From contig OY282560.1 of the NCBI GenBank assembly GCA_958295665.1, forward strand, positions 205,903,420-205,967,419: a DNA stretch of 64,000 bases, in the 5' to 3' direction. How positions within the stretch are numbered: position 1 is the first letter of the stretch; every line of letters begins with the position of its first letter. Shown here piece after piece: positions 12,516 to 24,945 of this stretch. The translations under genes were made by a program, and so were the position numbers. Below the pieces are notes generated by a model. It had not been told where the DNA came from, ran no database searches, and worked only from the letters and a program-made list of their open reading frames with translations. Origin of the DNA: Tipula vernalis (lineage: Eukaryota > Arthropoda > Insecta > Diptera > Tipulidae).

Positions 12516-12979
12516 ATAATATTTCGATCTGGTAGATATTTTCAAACAAGCAAAAAAAAAATGTAGCAAATTTCGTATCTTTTCTAGTCTACAAGAGTAA
12601 TATCGCTGAAACTATAATTATTCTGTTTAATAAGAAAAGCTTAATATTTCTAGAAGAATAACTTCTTATTATTACATTGTTTCGGGTTTAGTCTTCGTTC
12701 GCTCTAAAAAAAAATTGTCACGATCGCTGACAAGAAGATTAAAATGGAATCTGCTTAAACATTTACTTTAATGTGAATTTTCCCATTGTTATTCTTTTTA
12801 ATAGGAAATACACATTATTTCAAGCAGAATAACTTAATATGTATTATTATAATCTGAAAATACTTTTGGGAATGAAATGCTTTCTTTTTAAAAATCAAGT
12901 AGATATCTCATTAAAACTAGACAAATGTAAAGAAAACCCGCAAAATCGCTTAAGATCTCATTAACTTTTTTTCTCTGTG
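12516..12979. other. No gene seen
   Basis: AT-rich DNA between the MITE and dispersed-repeat copy B. Nothing recognisable was found. Confidence 0.5.
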
Positions 12980-13555
12980 ATAGGGTGCCCCATGTTGGAA
13001 ACTAAGAGTTTTATTCCAATTCGCGGTTGCTTACTAATAATTTGGCAAAATTGATCAGTTAAGGCCAAGCGAGGTAGCGGAGAAAATTAGTCCATCTGTG
13101 CAGAGATCCATTAACAGATTCGGGTACATAACCCGGAGGGCCCGACTGCACTATTTACAGTATGAGTAACAACTTAACAGTATGAGTAACAACTTGACCA
13201 AGGCCAGTGATTTGTTTAAGGTTGAATCCTTTCGTGCCGTGTTTAACCTAGATCAGTAGTCTAGTTACCAGCGGTCACCACATGGAGATAATACGAGCAC
13301 TTGCGGAAGTTAAAGGTACCGAGCTGACAGCATTTGCCAGAAAGCTTAAGGACCTCAAGCCCATGATTTCGACGCTGATCTGATAAGCTGGAAATCTAAA
13401 ATTTGTGCAAATTTTTGGCATTCAGGTAACGTAAGTCATGTCAATCGCTGCTTGACGTTGTAGGTTATTGATAGATGTTTGTAATTTTGTCATTAACTCG
13501 AAACAAGTCTCTTACGTCGGTAAATTGAGTTTATGTAAATAAGTTTACTTGCAGA
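12980..13555 (+). repeat. Dispersed repeat family, copy B
   Basis: Second copy of the repeat at 2237-2796, in the same orientation and with the same ends (AGGGTGC to AAGTTTACTTGCA). It carries a short internal tandem duplication near 13160-13192 (ACAGTATGAGTAACAACTT twice) that copy A lacks, and it lacks other parts of copy A. Confidence 0.8.
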
Positions 13556-13879
13556 TGAAAGCTATTTATTGAATGCAACGAGTTTAATTTCTAGATCAAA
13601 GTGCTTTGATTCAATATATTTGAATGGTGAAATCAGAGATTTTTGTGTTTCTGAACTGGTACGGTGTGGTAAAACTGAAGGCTTAGGATTTGATTTTACA
13701 TGGACAAATCGAAAGATGTAGACTATAATAGTATATTTGTTTAAATGTTATTAGATTGTCTATAACGTTAGGTTGAATAATTTGGCTGTTTACTGTTTTA
13801 GAACGCATTTCTTCGATTGTGCTTGTATTCGTAGGTGGTAAATAGTGCGTTAAGTGGGTCCCTCAACAATATTCTCTTA

Positions 13880-14330
13880 TATACGGCATTTGCTTTGGTA
13901 ACTAACACTTTAAATTGTCAGAATCATACTAAATTTCATGTAATGTTGATTGAGTGCTTGTTTTTGTGGAACCATCAAACACCACTTATAGTCTGGCCGT
14001 AGTACTCGAATTTTTGATGATGCCGTAATAAGGTAGTTAGTAACCGTCAGTATTTTCATCAAGTTTGCTTAATGGTTTCATTTGGTTGAGTTTTATGTAT
14101 ATAAGGATTGCCAAATCTTCTTTTACATTGCCCAATGGATGTACAGCTTGCCTAATGACTGCGGAATATCCTTAAATTGCAGACATACATAGCTTAAATC
14201 GACCTGCAATATCTTTTTCAGTAGTTTCTGTGAAACGCTTTTTACCAAAGCAATCCGAAAATTTCTTCAGGAATACAAGAGTAGGTTTTCCAAGACGACT
14301 TTATCTCGTTCCGGACTAGGCAATTCAGAC
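13880..14330 (-). pseudogene. BEL/Pao polyprotein relic around the protease-RT junction
   Basis: Read on the minus strand, decayed peptides match the BEL/Pao polyprotein: FTETTEKDIAGRF near 14230, the counterpart of the (F/H)xxTxxRDxxGRF block after the protease, and further on LPYYGIIKNSS and VVFDGSTKTST near 14000-13965, the start of the reverse transcriptase. The intact BEL at 44616-51399 has the same order of motifs. Many stops and frameshifts are present. No LTRs were recognised. Confidence 0.65.
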
Positions 14331-16975
14331 TGTTACTATCGCCTTCAATTAAAATTTCGAAATTTTTTTTTATATTGATAACAAATTTTGGGTTTTATGA
14401 CATCAATTTATACGATACGATGCTAGGGTTAACTAAAAAACCAAAAATTAAATCAAATTGTTGAGAAACAACGTAATATAAATCTATTGTTCATACACTA
14501 TATCTACATCTGTAGGTTGATAATTCAAAATTTTATCCCACTTTCTCATCCCGCTTATACAAACCGAAACAAATAAAAATTTCTCAACGATAAAATATTA
14601 TCAGGTTTCCCATTCCTTAATTTTTTTTTTTTGTTCCTTATCATCACAAAAGCTATTAAAAATTAATGTTATTTTTCTAATAAATAAATTGAAGGATTTC
14701 TAGACGTTATCAAAATTCTAATTTTACGTATGCTAAGAGAACACAATGTACATCCATAAATATAATATACCCATTCAACACGACCGCACATTCAATGTTA
14801 TCATCGAATTCAAATCGAAATTTTTATGATGATTTTCCAAAATTTTGCAAGAAAATAAGAAAATAACCCCGCTTCCCCTCCCCCCATTTCCCCCAACAAA
14901 CACATGTTTAGAAAGACTAAAAATTCATTAATTTTAACCGCTAATTCAAAATGAACAAGCATAGAATTGTCAGCACCCTGTTGAAAAGTAATAAAAAAAT
15001 TCTAATTATCGTAGTCTTAAATATATGGTATGTATGTACATAATATAAGTTCAAAGTTCATTTAATATGTATATATGTATATGTTCGTGGTCGTTTTTAA
15101 CCACCGAATGAAGGAGTGATCTGGAGTGCATCGTAAACTCAGTGAAATAACGTTTCGATTATATAAGGAGGAAGTGGAAATGTTGTACAACTCCGTATAC
15201 ATATATCAAATCGATTGATGTCAAATCCAATTCAATTCTACATGTACGAGTACATACGTTTGATCTGTACAATATAAAGAGAAGCAGCAGTATTCTATTT
15301 TGTAAAAAAAAAAAATCCATTTTATCTTTTCGTCGATTACAGATTTTCCTTTTCCATTTTTTTGTTTTTTGATATTTCCATTCGTTTGAATTTTTGTTCA
15401 GTTCATCGTTCTAATAATGAAATAGTTTGGAAAATAGTTTTGTAAATGATAAATCCAAAATGAACTGGTATTGTATAAAGATATACGTATCGAGGATGGA
15501 AAATGGGGAAAAATAGCGCAAAATCATAGATAGAAAAAGCGAATTTCTCGAACATTGAGATGATAGTGATGGTAAATGTAAAGGCAAGTAGCATTGTTTA
15601 TGTTAATCGTAATGATTATTATGAGTCTGAATAGACTGCAGAACGAGTACTATACATACGTATTCACGTATAGATGATATTTGGAATGTAATAGTGGTGT
15701 ATGAAAGTTGATTTGATAGGGAATTTTCCAACTGAATTCTTTTCTTCTCGTTCTTATCTTCGGAGAATTAGTTGTTAACCGCTTACAGCAATAATCGTTT
15801 AGAAAAAATCTTTATTGCATTGTGAAATCTATTTTTCGTATAGCTTGTAATATCAATTTGATTTCGTTATTAGATTTTAAGAATGTTATGGGTTTTTCAT
15901 ATATTAACAGCTTCGATTGTAATTTACATTAAATTTGGCCTGGAAAGCAACAGAAATAGCAACAGAAAATACCAGGGAAATAGTATAGCATTTTTAAGGT
16001 CTTGGCACAAAAAATGATTCAGGACTGGTATTGTATTGCTAAATTGGCCAAAACTTTCTAGGGGATATCCACATCTAATCCGAATTACGAATGCCAACCA
16101 AAATTTTTTCTAGAATTATGATATAAAAATCACTAGTATAAGTCACGATACCCTCCTTAACTGGTATGTCAATGTAACATGCAAACGAGGAAGGAAATGG
16201 GGGGGGGGGCAAGCTCAGTAAAATAAAGGCAGTTTTATCACTAACGTGTTTGGTTATGTTATATGGTATCAGAAGATTCCTCCATTGCATTCACACAATC
16301 TATTGTTGTTCCCTTTATTTATAATAATTTTGTTTTAGTATTTCAACTTCGGGATATTCGCAGATTTTTCTTGTTGGCAATTTCTGCGATTTTTCTGATT
16401 TCTTTTTTTTTTCAGAACTCTATCAGGTACAAATAGCTCTACGGAATCAGCAGATATCCAATACCTTCATGTGCCCGGGAACAAGTCAATGAATATCTTC
16501 GTGAAAATTCGGTTTTTTTGACTTATTGTTTGCCTTAAAAAAGTAGAAAAATTGTATCCTAGTAGGAGTGGCCATGTGTGTCATGCGTCCGTTTTAGTAT
16601 GTGCAAGGATATTTGAGATTTTTCCTAAGTGAAACACTAATAAAATATTTCGACAGCGTTTATCGTTTTCTCTTCGTTTTAGTTCAAACGTGAAGACTAC
16701 TAAAGAACTAATATTCTAGGGCATAGTTGTAAGGTCATTATGTTAAATATTACATAAATATCTTGTTAATATCCAAAACGCGTAGGTTGCCAAAGGTGCA
16801 CGATTAATAAATGAAAATATGCTCATATTTAAACTCAAAGGTAATTAAATCTAAACTTGAACATTAACAAATGGTTATTTCTATTAATAAATAGTTAGGC
16901 CCCACCTAAATAATCTAACTAATTTATCTAAATTAAATTAATCCCATTAATGACAGATTAACACTCACGTTGCAA
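14331..16975. other. No gene seen; old intergenic DNA
   Basis: No reading frame here resembles a known family. A run of ten G lies near 16200-16209, and a T-rich stretch ending in CAG near 16404-16415 looks like a splice acceptor but leads into no convincing exon. Confidence 0.45.
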
Positions 16976-16979
16976 CAAT

Positions 16980-17170
16980 TTGGGCTGAAAACATATCTCT
17001 CTATGCTCGCTCTTCTATATATGCTTTATTCGCATTAATCTCTTCTATGAATAGTTCGAGTCACCAGGCACGCTGGCCGAATATGTCTAGGTCTCTTTCA
17101 ACGTCATCCGTCCATCGGATAGGTGGTCTCCCTCGAGGTTCTACTTTCGTTCGTGCCTACTCCAAAGTCT
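16980..17170 (-). pseudogene. LINE reverse-transcriptase C-terminal tail (relic)
   Basis: On the minus strand, 17145-17010 reads PRGRPPIRWTDDVERDLDIF and then a short tail with one stop. The basic RGRP-x3-RW-x-DDV block is the typical C-terminal tail of several LINE clades (CR1/L2/RTE-like). No other part of the element was found next to it. Confidence 0.7.
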
Positions 17171-17499
17171 GTTTAGTGGTCTGATTTTGCGGAAATACCA
17201 GGAACCACCTGGTTATATAAATCGTTACCAATATTTTGTATTTGCTAATCTGAACATTAATTTGGGCATTGAGTTTAAGGTTAAGTTTGGGGGTCAATTT
17301 GCCAGTTGAGTTAATATTATATTACGTGATGAACCGTAACGAACCAGATAAAATTGATAGCATGGATATGGCATATCGAAGCAAAATTTAATACCAACAG
17401 TTCACCACTTTGAATTTTGGCGATGGTAGATAAGATACGAGATATATCAGCATAGAATACAATTAAAATTCCAGTAAACATTTACAAAAACATATTTCA

Positions 17500-17766
17500 A
17501 AGTTATGGCTATAAAATCGGGTTTAAAAATCCAAATCCTTTAGAACAAAAAATTCAGCTCAAGGACAACACAATTTTAGATACTGATATTGATAAATTAA
17601 CATGTCCGATTACCCATCATTCTATATTGGTCAAATTAGTAGGTCGTTCAAACAAAGATTCAAAGAGCATATAAAAGGTATAGGAAAAATCAAAACTGAT
17701 TCAAATTTCGCACAACATTTAAATGAAGCACAAAGTCAAATATGGAAATACTATTTAGATTAAGAA
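17500..17766 (+). pseudogene. Penelope-like element, GIY-YIG endonuclease fragment
   Basis: The plus-strand peptide SFYIGQISRSFKQRFKEH at about 17618-17672 matches the GIY-YIG endonuclease at the C-terminus of Penelope-like retroelements, with the conserved YIGQ, R-SF-x2-R and EH positions. It follows a DKLTCP-like segment shifted by one frame. The fragment ends in a stop near 17760. A second, related fragment lies at 25930-26215. Confidence 0.75.
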
Positions 17767-17854
17767 AAGGGGACGTAATGGACCGTTTAGAAGATTGAGT
17801 TGATTTTTGGATATTGAGAGTGTAATAGAAAAATCAAAAGAATTTTTTAACAGT

Positions 17855-18420
17855 GCTGTTTATGGTGATAATGATGATGATGATAATGGTGACACTGATT
17901 TTGATGGTAATAGTAATAGTGATATTGATAGTGGTGGTTTGTGGTGATGGTGATAAATGCTATTATGTTATGATGGTATGAACGTATGTTACTATGATGG
18001 TATGATGTACGGGTACATGCTATGATGGCGTGATGGTATGATGGTATGGTATTACTGTGATATGATTCTACATGACATCATCTGCCGGGTAACATCGGGT
18101 ATTCCAGATAGTTTATTATATGTACTGGGTTGAGGATTAAGTTGGGCGTTTACTTTGCGATTGAGGCCGGTTTAAGTGGATTTGAGTTTAGATTAAATTA
18201 AGTAAGAATCAGCGCTTAAGTTGAGAAATTGTATTAAATGTTGAGTTGGTAGTTAGCTTGTGTTGTTTTGATTCGGTTCATGTACAAATGTAGCCTTTCG
18301 AGTCGCGTTGGTTTGAGGATTGAGTTAGACTTTGATATTGAATTAGGAGTTGAGTTATGGAGTAGAGTGTTGAACTAAAGTTCAGTATTGGATTTATTTT
18401 GGGTTGAGTCGCTGGTTGCG
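17855..18420 (+). repeat. Low-complexity GATGGT tract and degenerate TTGAGTT minisatellite
   Basis: 17860-18065 is dominated by GATGAT, GGTGAT and ATGGTATG words. 18110-18420 is built of degenerate TTGAGTTxGG/GATTGAGTT words spaced roughly every 15-20 bases, with a similar patch at 17265-17315. The complementary words fill 61870-62165, so the two loci appear to be opposite-strand copies of the same old minisatellite. Confidence 0.55.
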
Positions 18421-19595
18421 GTGGAGCTTGTAGTTTTCGAACCGATTGTAGTTTCGTACGCTTGTAGTTTTCGAAACGTGTTGAACCAACTTAAATTGAA
18501 GTTGAGTAAAGGTTTAGTTAGCTTGCGTTTTCAGTTTTTGCACTAACACATACAAATTTTCTTAGAGTTTTGTTTCGAATGTTTGAAATTATGAGATTAT
18601 CAGGTGAAACAACCAAGTGAACAAAATTTCAGCGAAATCGAAAGATGAGAAGTGCTTCAAATTTCGACCTCAAATTTTGACCCAAACAAACAGCCAATTA
18701 GACAAGAAAGCAAGTTAAGAAAAACGTAGTAAAAATAGTTTCATTTAATATTCATAGTTCGAAAATTAGTGTAACAATACGTTGGGTTTTAATTTGACGT
18801 TATGACTGAAGAATTCTAAAAAAATATATTTCTCGAGATTTCTCGAGAAATATATAATTCTCGTTTTCATTCTCGAGAAATTTAAAAATCGAGAAATCAG
18901 AAACATTAAGTATGAGTAATCCGCTGATGCTGCTTTTACGACCCTAAATGAGCCCCACCAAAATACCATGATAGATTGCCCGATACCCGGCGCGAATGCT
19001 GCAGGTGGTGACTTCGGGGTAATTCTGTTAACGGAATCAACTTCAAGTTGACCAGGATCAACCTCAAGTGCACCTCGTTACAAACATTAAAGGGGCCCGG
19101 TACGTTCAAGGTAACTAACATCGAAATCACCTTCTTTAAATCGCTTATATTCGAATATACTTTTATACAAAATGTTGTCCCTAAGAACAATACAAATCGG
19201 TTCATTTGCTTTCCTAACACTTTCCGCTTAATGAAATTCATAGCGAATGCAACGACTCATAAATAAGTTATCGGTTTGCATATTTTATTCCTAGAATTTA
19301 ATATAGAAAACATAGAATGTGTATGTTGAATTAATTTTATGACACGGAATGGAAGTTTCCTAAAACTTATTTGTACACCTAAACAATAAGTTACCGCACA
19401 TGAATCAGATAACACAATTTATTTGTTTAAACACTTTCTAATCTAGCAAAGGTCATCAGGCTTTTAAAATTTTAAATTTAATGGAACAAACTGATGTTTT
19501 AGCCTTATTAACAATATTATATTATTACGAACTGAGTTTTTTTTTTGTTACAACTAACTTTCACAAAGATTTATATGAATAATATATATAAAGAG
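18421..19595. other. No gene seen; clustered TCTCGAGA palindromes
   Basis: TTTCTCGAGAAAT-like palindromes occur at 18829-18853 and again near 18873, with a half-site near 18891. No coding region can be supported. The overlapping frames at 18936-19266 are not convincing. Confidence 0.5.
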
Positions 19596-19599
19596 TGTT

Positions 19600-20010
19600 T
19601 TTTTAAGCCTGATAGAACTTGAAATTGTAAACAATAAAACAAAAAATTAAATTTTTATGAAAAATATACTCTGGCAGATCTCAGTATACTCTAGCAAATC
19701 ATCATGAATAGACTCACGCTTGAACAATGCTACGAAATTTTAAAAATTTACTTTGAAAATCAGCCGTCGATTTGCGCAACTTATAGACGACTTCGTGATT
19801 TTTATGGCGCACATAATCGTCCATCTGAGCAAGCCATCCGTCGAACTGTGCATTGATTTCGTACCACATACTCTCTAGAGGATGCAATAACATCAACACG
19901 TCGAACGAATGTGCGTACTGTACAGAATATCGCCGCTGTAAACGAAAGTGTGGAAGAAGATCCAAATTTATCGATTCGTCCTCGTTCGCAGGAATTTTTG
20001 GTTTCAAAAT
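19600..20010 (+). pseudogene. mariner-family transposase, N-terminal fragment
   Basis: A frame beginning at ATG 19704 reads MNRLTLEQCYEILKIYF and, further on, FYGAHNRPSEQAIRR, then an in-frame TGA at 19854-19856, then TYSLED, NIAAVNESVEEDPNLSI and RSQEF. This is the paired helix-turn-helix DNA-binding region of an insect mariner-like transposase. The catalytic domain is missing. The upstream AGTGTTTTTTTAAG near 19597 may be the remnant of the terminal inverted repeat. Later sequence no longer matches the family. Confidence 0.8.
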
Positions 20011-20758
20011 TTGGATGGCATTGTTGGGATATCCGCTATTTTTCTCTGTTTATCGGTGAAGACTTATGCCAGTCGTAACAAGATTTCCATAAAACAACAT
20101 CAGTAACGACAACACATAGAACAAATAAATAAAATTGTTGTTCTTGCTGTGGATAATTCAAAAGCAGCTAAAACAATTTAAACCAAAAACATCACCAAAG
20201 CAATGCAAAAAACCATGATCAGAATAAACAAAATTTTGTAAATTTTAACCTCGCTGACAAACCAAACACGAACAATTATTAAAAATAAATTCAACGGACT
20301 ACGATATTTGACACAATTTCAGAGTGGTGAATAAAAAATTCAGAATGATTCATGAATAGGGTATTTGGTTGCATGTGGAATATATATATACTGCCCCAGC
20401 GTCATTATATGCCAATGGACTGATGCAACATCAACAAGAATTGCAAGTGGTCCTGGACACAGAAAAAATCGATGTATCTCTCAATGTAGACAATCAATCA
20501 TTAAATTTAAAAATTATCAAATAACAGCAACAGTGCTAAAGGAGATAGTGCTGTTATAATTAAAAATAGTATTCATCACTATGAAGAGATAGAATACAAA
20601 ACAGAAGAAATTCAAGCAAGTGCTGTTATTGTCAAAACCACAAATAGTTCTATTTGTATATTGCTAGTATTTACTGCCCACCGAAGTACTCAATGAGAGA
20701 AAAAGATTAACTCGAGTTCCTCAATAAATTAGGAAAACTGTTTGTACTTGGAGGAGAC

Positions 20759-21245
20759 TGTAGCGGTTCACCCAATGCATCACTACAATACATCCGGCGC
20801 CAACACGAGGTCGCCGCACATTTGGTGCCACCTGTACCAGCACATTGGGCAGTTGGGCACTATGCCACATGACATACAACGACCAACCGCTAACCGGCTT
20901 GTCCAAAAAATTAAACGAAACGAACACGAAAGACACAAAACACAAAACAGAATAAAAATTAAATAATTCAGTCTCATCTCGGATTTCAACACGGCAACAC
21001 GTCACTCTTTGTGTTGGCCGCCAACCTCTCATTTTATGTGTACCAAAAATGGTGGTGCAAAATAAAAAATTGTTAATAAATTTCTTGTGAAAAATTAAAA
21101 TAATTTATGTTAAAAAAAAATAATTTACATAAATTATAATAAATAATTAATAATAAAATAATATATAATAAATTAAAATATTATTTATTAAATTGTAAAT
21201 TAAAAAATTGCGTGTGTTAATTTTTATTGTAAACGGAATTTTACA
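20759..21245 (+). mobile_element. Solo LTR inside LINE copy A, Gypsy-type
   Basis: The 487 bp insertion starts TGTAGCGGTTCACCC and ends GGAATTTTACA and is flanked by AGAC on both sides (20755-20758 and 21246-21249). Removing it rejoins the LINE at the GGDFN motif of the endonuclease domain, which proves the limits. TG...CA ends and a 4 bp duplication indicate Gypsy/Ty3. The 5' part and the TCTCGGATTT segment are shared with 26218-26661. Confidence 0.88.
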
Positions 21246-21249
21246 AGAC

Positions 21250-22914
21250 TTTAATGTAAAAAATGTCCACTGGGGCTCCAGATTAACAACGACTAAGGGT
21301 AAATAACTCTCAACTGGAAAACCAACCTACTGGCCAACTGTTCCAAACTAAGTAGAAGATCTGATTGATTTTTCCATAATAAAGAACATATCAGTAAATT
21401 ATGTTAAAGTAGATGAAAGCCATGACGTAAACTCTGATCATTCACCGATTCATCTAACGTTAAGTGAAAAAATCATTCAGATAGAAAGAAACCCATATCT
21501 AGCAAATAATCACACTAATTGGGAATGCTTTAGACCATCGGTATAGAAGAAATAATTATTTAATGGTTCCATTAAAGACCAAAGAGCAATTAGACAAAGA
21601 AGTTCACAAATTTCTTAAAGATATACAGCAATCAGCTTGGGAAAATACCCCTGAAATTGAAAAGAAAACCAAGGGAAACAACTACCCTATGGAAATTAGG
21701 GAACTCCTAGCAGAGAAAAGAAGAGAGAGAAGAGTATGGCAACAAACAAGGGCCCTCCAAGATAAAACCCATTTGAACAATCTCACTCAACAATTAAGAG
21801 AGATCAAAGAATTGAAGCAATGAAAGATGAATCAATCAGCAACTATTTAAGAAAATTAACTAACCAAAAGCAACCAAAAGAATTAAAAGACCGATAATGC
21901 AGATTCCTCCAATAAGAATAGCAGGTAAGAAATGGGCTAGAAATAATGAAGACAAAGCTCGAGAATTTGCGGAACACCTCGAAAAAACATTCCAGTCACA
22001 TGAAGACCAAACGTTGGAAGCCGATATAATAACTGAACAAGCTATGCAAGAAAGAAAAAAAATCCTACCGACAACACCAAAGGAGTCAGTTGTGAGATAA
22101 AAGCTACGATCTTATACGGTAGGTACCATCTTATTACTATAGAAATCTTAAAAGAACTGCCAAGGAAAGCTCTGGTGGCTCACCAATCTATTGCATTTAG
22201 AATCAAATGTGTACCAAGCTTATGGAAAATTGCAGAACTAATTATGATCTCAAAACCTGGGAAACCACCACACATAACCTCATCTTATAGGCCAATTTCG
22301 CTATTGCCAGTCATGTCCAAACTCTTTGAGAAGCTTCGGGTAAAGAGGTTAAACCCGATAATCGAGAGTAGAAACTTGATCCCAAATCTTCAGTTAGGTT
22401 TTCGTAACCAACACTCAAGAATTGATCAAGTACACAGAATAACCAGTAAAATTGAGAAAGCACTAGAGAATGGTTCACAAGCGTTTGATAGAGTGTGGCA
22501 TGTAGGACTTAACCAAAAGTTAAGAATTCTACCAATGCAGTTTGCTGAAGTACTAGAATCTTACTTGAAAGATAAGTTCTTCAGGGTTAAGTTAGATGAT
22601 AGCTCTACTGAATTGAAAGAAATCAACGCAAGGGTTCCACAGCAGTTCCTACTGGCAACTTTTGCAGGATGACACGGTGATCTTAGCTGTTGGAAAAAGC
22701 ATTGAAGAATCAACATAGAAGTTTTACAATCAGCTATAACTTAAATATATGGAGATGGAGGATAAAACTAAATGAAACTAAATCGGTTCACATCAACTTT
22801 ACAAATAGACGATTCGAACAGATGGCGGTTACTATAAATCGAGAAATAGTACCGCATGCGAACACAGCTAAGTATCTCAAGGGTACAATGATCCTCACAG
22901 GGACCTTAAAGTGA
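21250..22914 (+). pseudogene. Jockey LINE ORF2, endonuclease end and reverse transcriptase (broken)
   Basis: Plus-strand pieces in several frames. 21250-21545 is the end of the APE endonuclease, with NSDHSPI-like sequence near 21432. 21563-22100 is the linker. 22175-22672 is reverse transcriptase, with SYRPISLLPV, LGFRN and AFDRVWH motifs. 22690-22914 is the post-catalytic part, with WRIKLNETKSVHINF. The catalytic FADD box near 22665 is destroyed by a small deletion, and stops and frameshifts occur throughout, so the copy is dead. Copy B at 54105-56105 retains FADD. Confidence 0.85.
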
Positions 22915-22956
22915 ACCTAATCTTCAATGAAATCAGCTCCCTCTGGTGTGATTGTA

Positions 22957-24753
22957 CACTGAAAAAAATATAGTGCATTTTATTTACGAATGGCGTACAT
23001 TAACCATAATTCGTACTATTAAAGTAAAAATTACTATGTTTACGTAAAAAAAACAAAATTTAGAAAATTCATGAAAATTTGTGCGTTAATAGTACGAATC
23101 ACAGTTCATAAACTAAAAAATGGTTTAGTTTATTGTACTATACATATAATACATTTACATGTTGTTTCCGTATTAATGAAACTTGAATGATTTTATTTAA
23201 AAAAACATATTTATGAACAGTTCATAATATTTATGAATAAGACTATGAAGAAAATTTATTTTAAATACTTATTATTCATCATATTAACGAAAGTGGCTGT
23301 TTAGTACTTGAATATTAAGAATAAATTCATATGCGTAACGATTCCATTACATTTTTATTTGTCCGAATATATCAAATTTCATAATTGCATAATGTATACG
23401 AATTTGTTCGTATTATTAATGATTGGATGAATCTAATCTAGCATCTACGAAAACTACGAAAAGTTGAATCATGATTGGAACAACGAAATAAAGAAATTGC
23501 ATACGCTTTATTATTAACTATTATCGTGCGGCTGCAAAGGACCATTTACATAATTTGAAAAATCGTGAGAAATTAAAATAATTTTTGTGTGTTGAAAATC
23601 AGGTAAATATGGTATTTTATGTCCGTGTTTTCGTTTTAATAAGAACTTAAATAAAATCATCGCTTTTGTGATCTATGATTAATTCTTATTCCGTGAAATT
23701 AAAACGAAAACAGTTTTGCGTGAAAAATCCTAAAATTCATTGTAATGTGTAAATTTATAATTTATGTGATTTATTATTGTGTTACAAATACTTCTGCTTT
23801 ATTATAGTGCGCCTGTAAGAAAATGTTTACTATTCCAAATTTTGCCGATCCTGCAAATCAAGATATTTCAGCAACACTCGGAAAAAATCATGAATTAAAC
23901 TTGCTTTTGGAGTACCTATTTGGATCAGATCAGGTAACAAACATAAGCAAATAAAAGTACCTACATTTGATTGTAATTTAATTTATTGATTTTACAGAAT
24001 AGCAAATTACTATCGAATTTCAAAAGGAAAATGAAAGAAATCAACGAATTCGAATGTAATTTGTCAACATGGCGTTTATTAATCTTATTATATTTATTTT
24101 AAAATTAAAGTTTATTTTTATGAAATTAAATTAACTGCATTTTAAGAACAAATAAAAGAAACCAAAAAAATAAAGGAATTACAAAACGAAATTTTAAGTT
24201 TTTTATTTCTTTACAACTGTGCTACAGATTTTATGAATTTAGTCATCAAACAACACAAAAATTTGCATTATTACTATGATTCACTATATATAAATATTAT
24301 GTAATTTTGATTATCAATTATGAACACGTTCCTGCATTTTATGAATTATTTTCAATATATTTATGAAAATAATCATCATATTTGTGAATTCATCATAACC
24401 ACTGTGCACTCCATTCTTCCTACATATGAATAATGAATTTCTTACGTAAATGTATGAATTTATTCATTAATGTGATTTACCATTTCATTAGTATTATGAA
24501 AAGTTTCATCTTATATTTTACTTCTTACATTAATAATAAGAACCTATTCATCCACAAATGCTATTAGCTCCATTCGAATCATAAATACTACAACGTAAGT
24601 AATCAAGATTAAAATAAAAAAAATTATCTGTTTCACTGTATTAACGTATAATTTTCGTTCTATCAACAAAGGGTCGTATCGGCTCAGTTTTAACGAATTT
24701 TTCTTACTATTAATGCAGTTTTTGTCTACATTGATGCAGGATTTTTTTCAGTG
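22957..24753. mobile_element. Non-autonomous CACTA-like element inside LINE copy A
   Basis: A 1797 bp insertion with termini CACTGAAAAAAAT and ATTTTTTTCAGTG (13 bp perfect inverted repeat) and TA on both sides (22955-22956 and 24754-24755). The terminal pattern CACWG followed by an A-run, and the TA duplication, match the larger element at 28420-37553. The subterminal regions (about 22990-23420 and 24220-24620) are crowded with TTATGAAT/ATTCATAA words on both strands, as expected for CACTA subterminal binding sites. It encodes no transposase but contains a small spliced frame at 23823-24102. Confidence 0.82.
23823..24102 (+). CDS. Small two-exon predicted protein in the CACTA-like element, function unknown
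   Basis: Exon 1 (23823-23933) starts at ATG and runs 37 codons (MFTIPNFADPANQ...) to a GTAACA donor. A 64 nt intron (23934-23997) ends TTTTACAG. Exon 2 continues in phase for 34 codons to TAA at 24100-24102. Upstream, AAAATCAG|GTAAAT near 23605 and TTTATTATAG near 23806 look like a further 5' intron, and AATAAA-type signals follow near 24110-24170. I recognise no family, and no transmembrane or repeat pattern is evident. It may be a captured host exon pair or the remnant of an element gene. It could also be chance; the consistent splice signals are the only support. Confidence 0.35.
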
Positions 24754-24945
24754 TAATCTAAAATCCACTACAAAAATGTGGTTTACTTCAATTTACCAGA
24801 CACTATGGAATGCCAATGAGAAGAAGCCATAGATTAATTTAAATTGGAAAATTAAGTCAGAAACAAATTGCTCATTAGTCAAGGAGACTAGATTGTGATT
24901 TCATAAAATAAATAAATAAAAATTTATTTTAAATAAAAGAAAAAT

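Larger units (their letters stand above)
20380..24945 (+). mobile_element. Jockey-clade LINE, copy A, 5' truncated with two nested insertions
   Basis: Matches the minus-strand LINE at 40121-56105 from the endonuclease region (ATGCCAATGGACTGATGCA near 20410) to the 3' end (TAGTCAAGGAGACTAGATTG near 24880, then an A-rich tail). A solo LTR (20759-21245) and a non-autonomous DNA transposon (22957-24753) interrupt it. The ends of the RT region are shortened by internal deletions near 22885 and 22930. The downstream segment 24756-24945 is the LINE 3' untranslated region, which also appears at 40130-40330 in reverse. Confidence 0.88.

Noticed and set aside
16396..16480. Host exon after the T-rich CAG at 16415
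   Set aside because: No open frame of useful length and no matching donor or homology.
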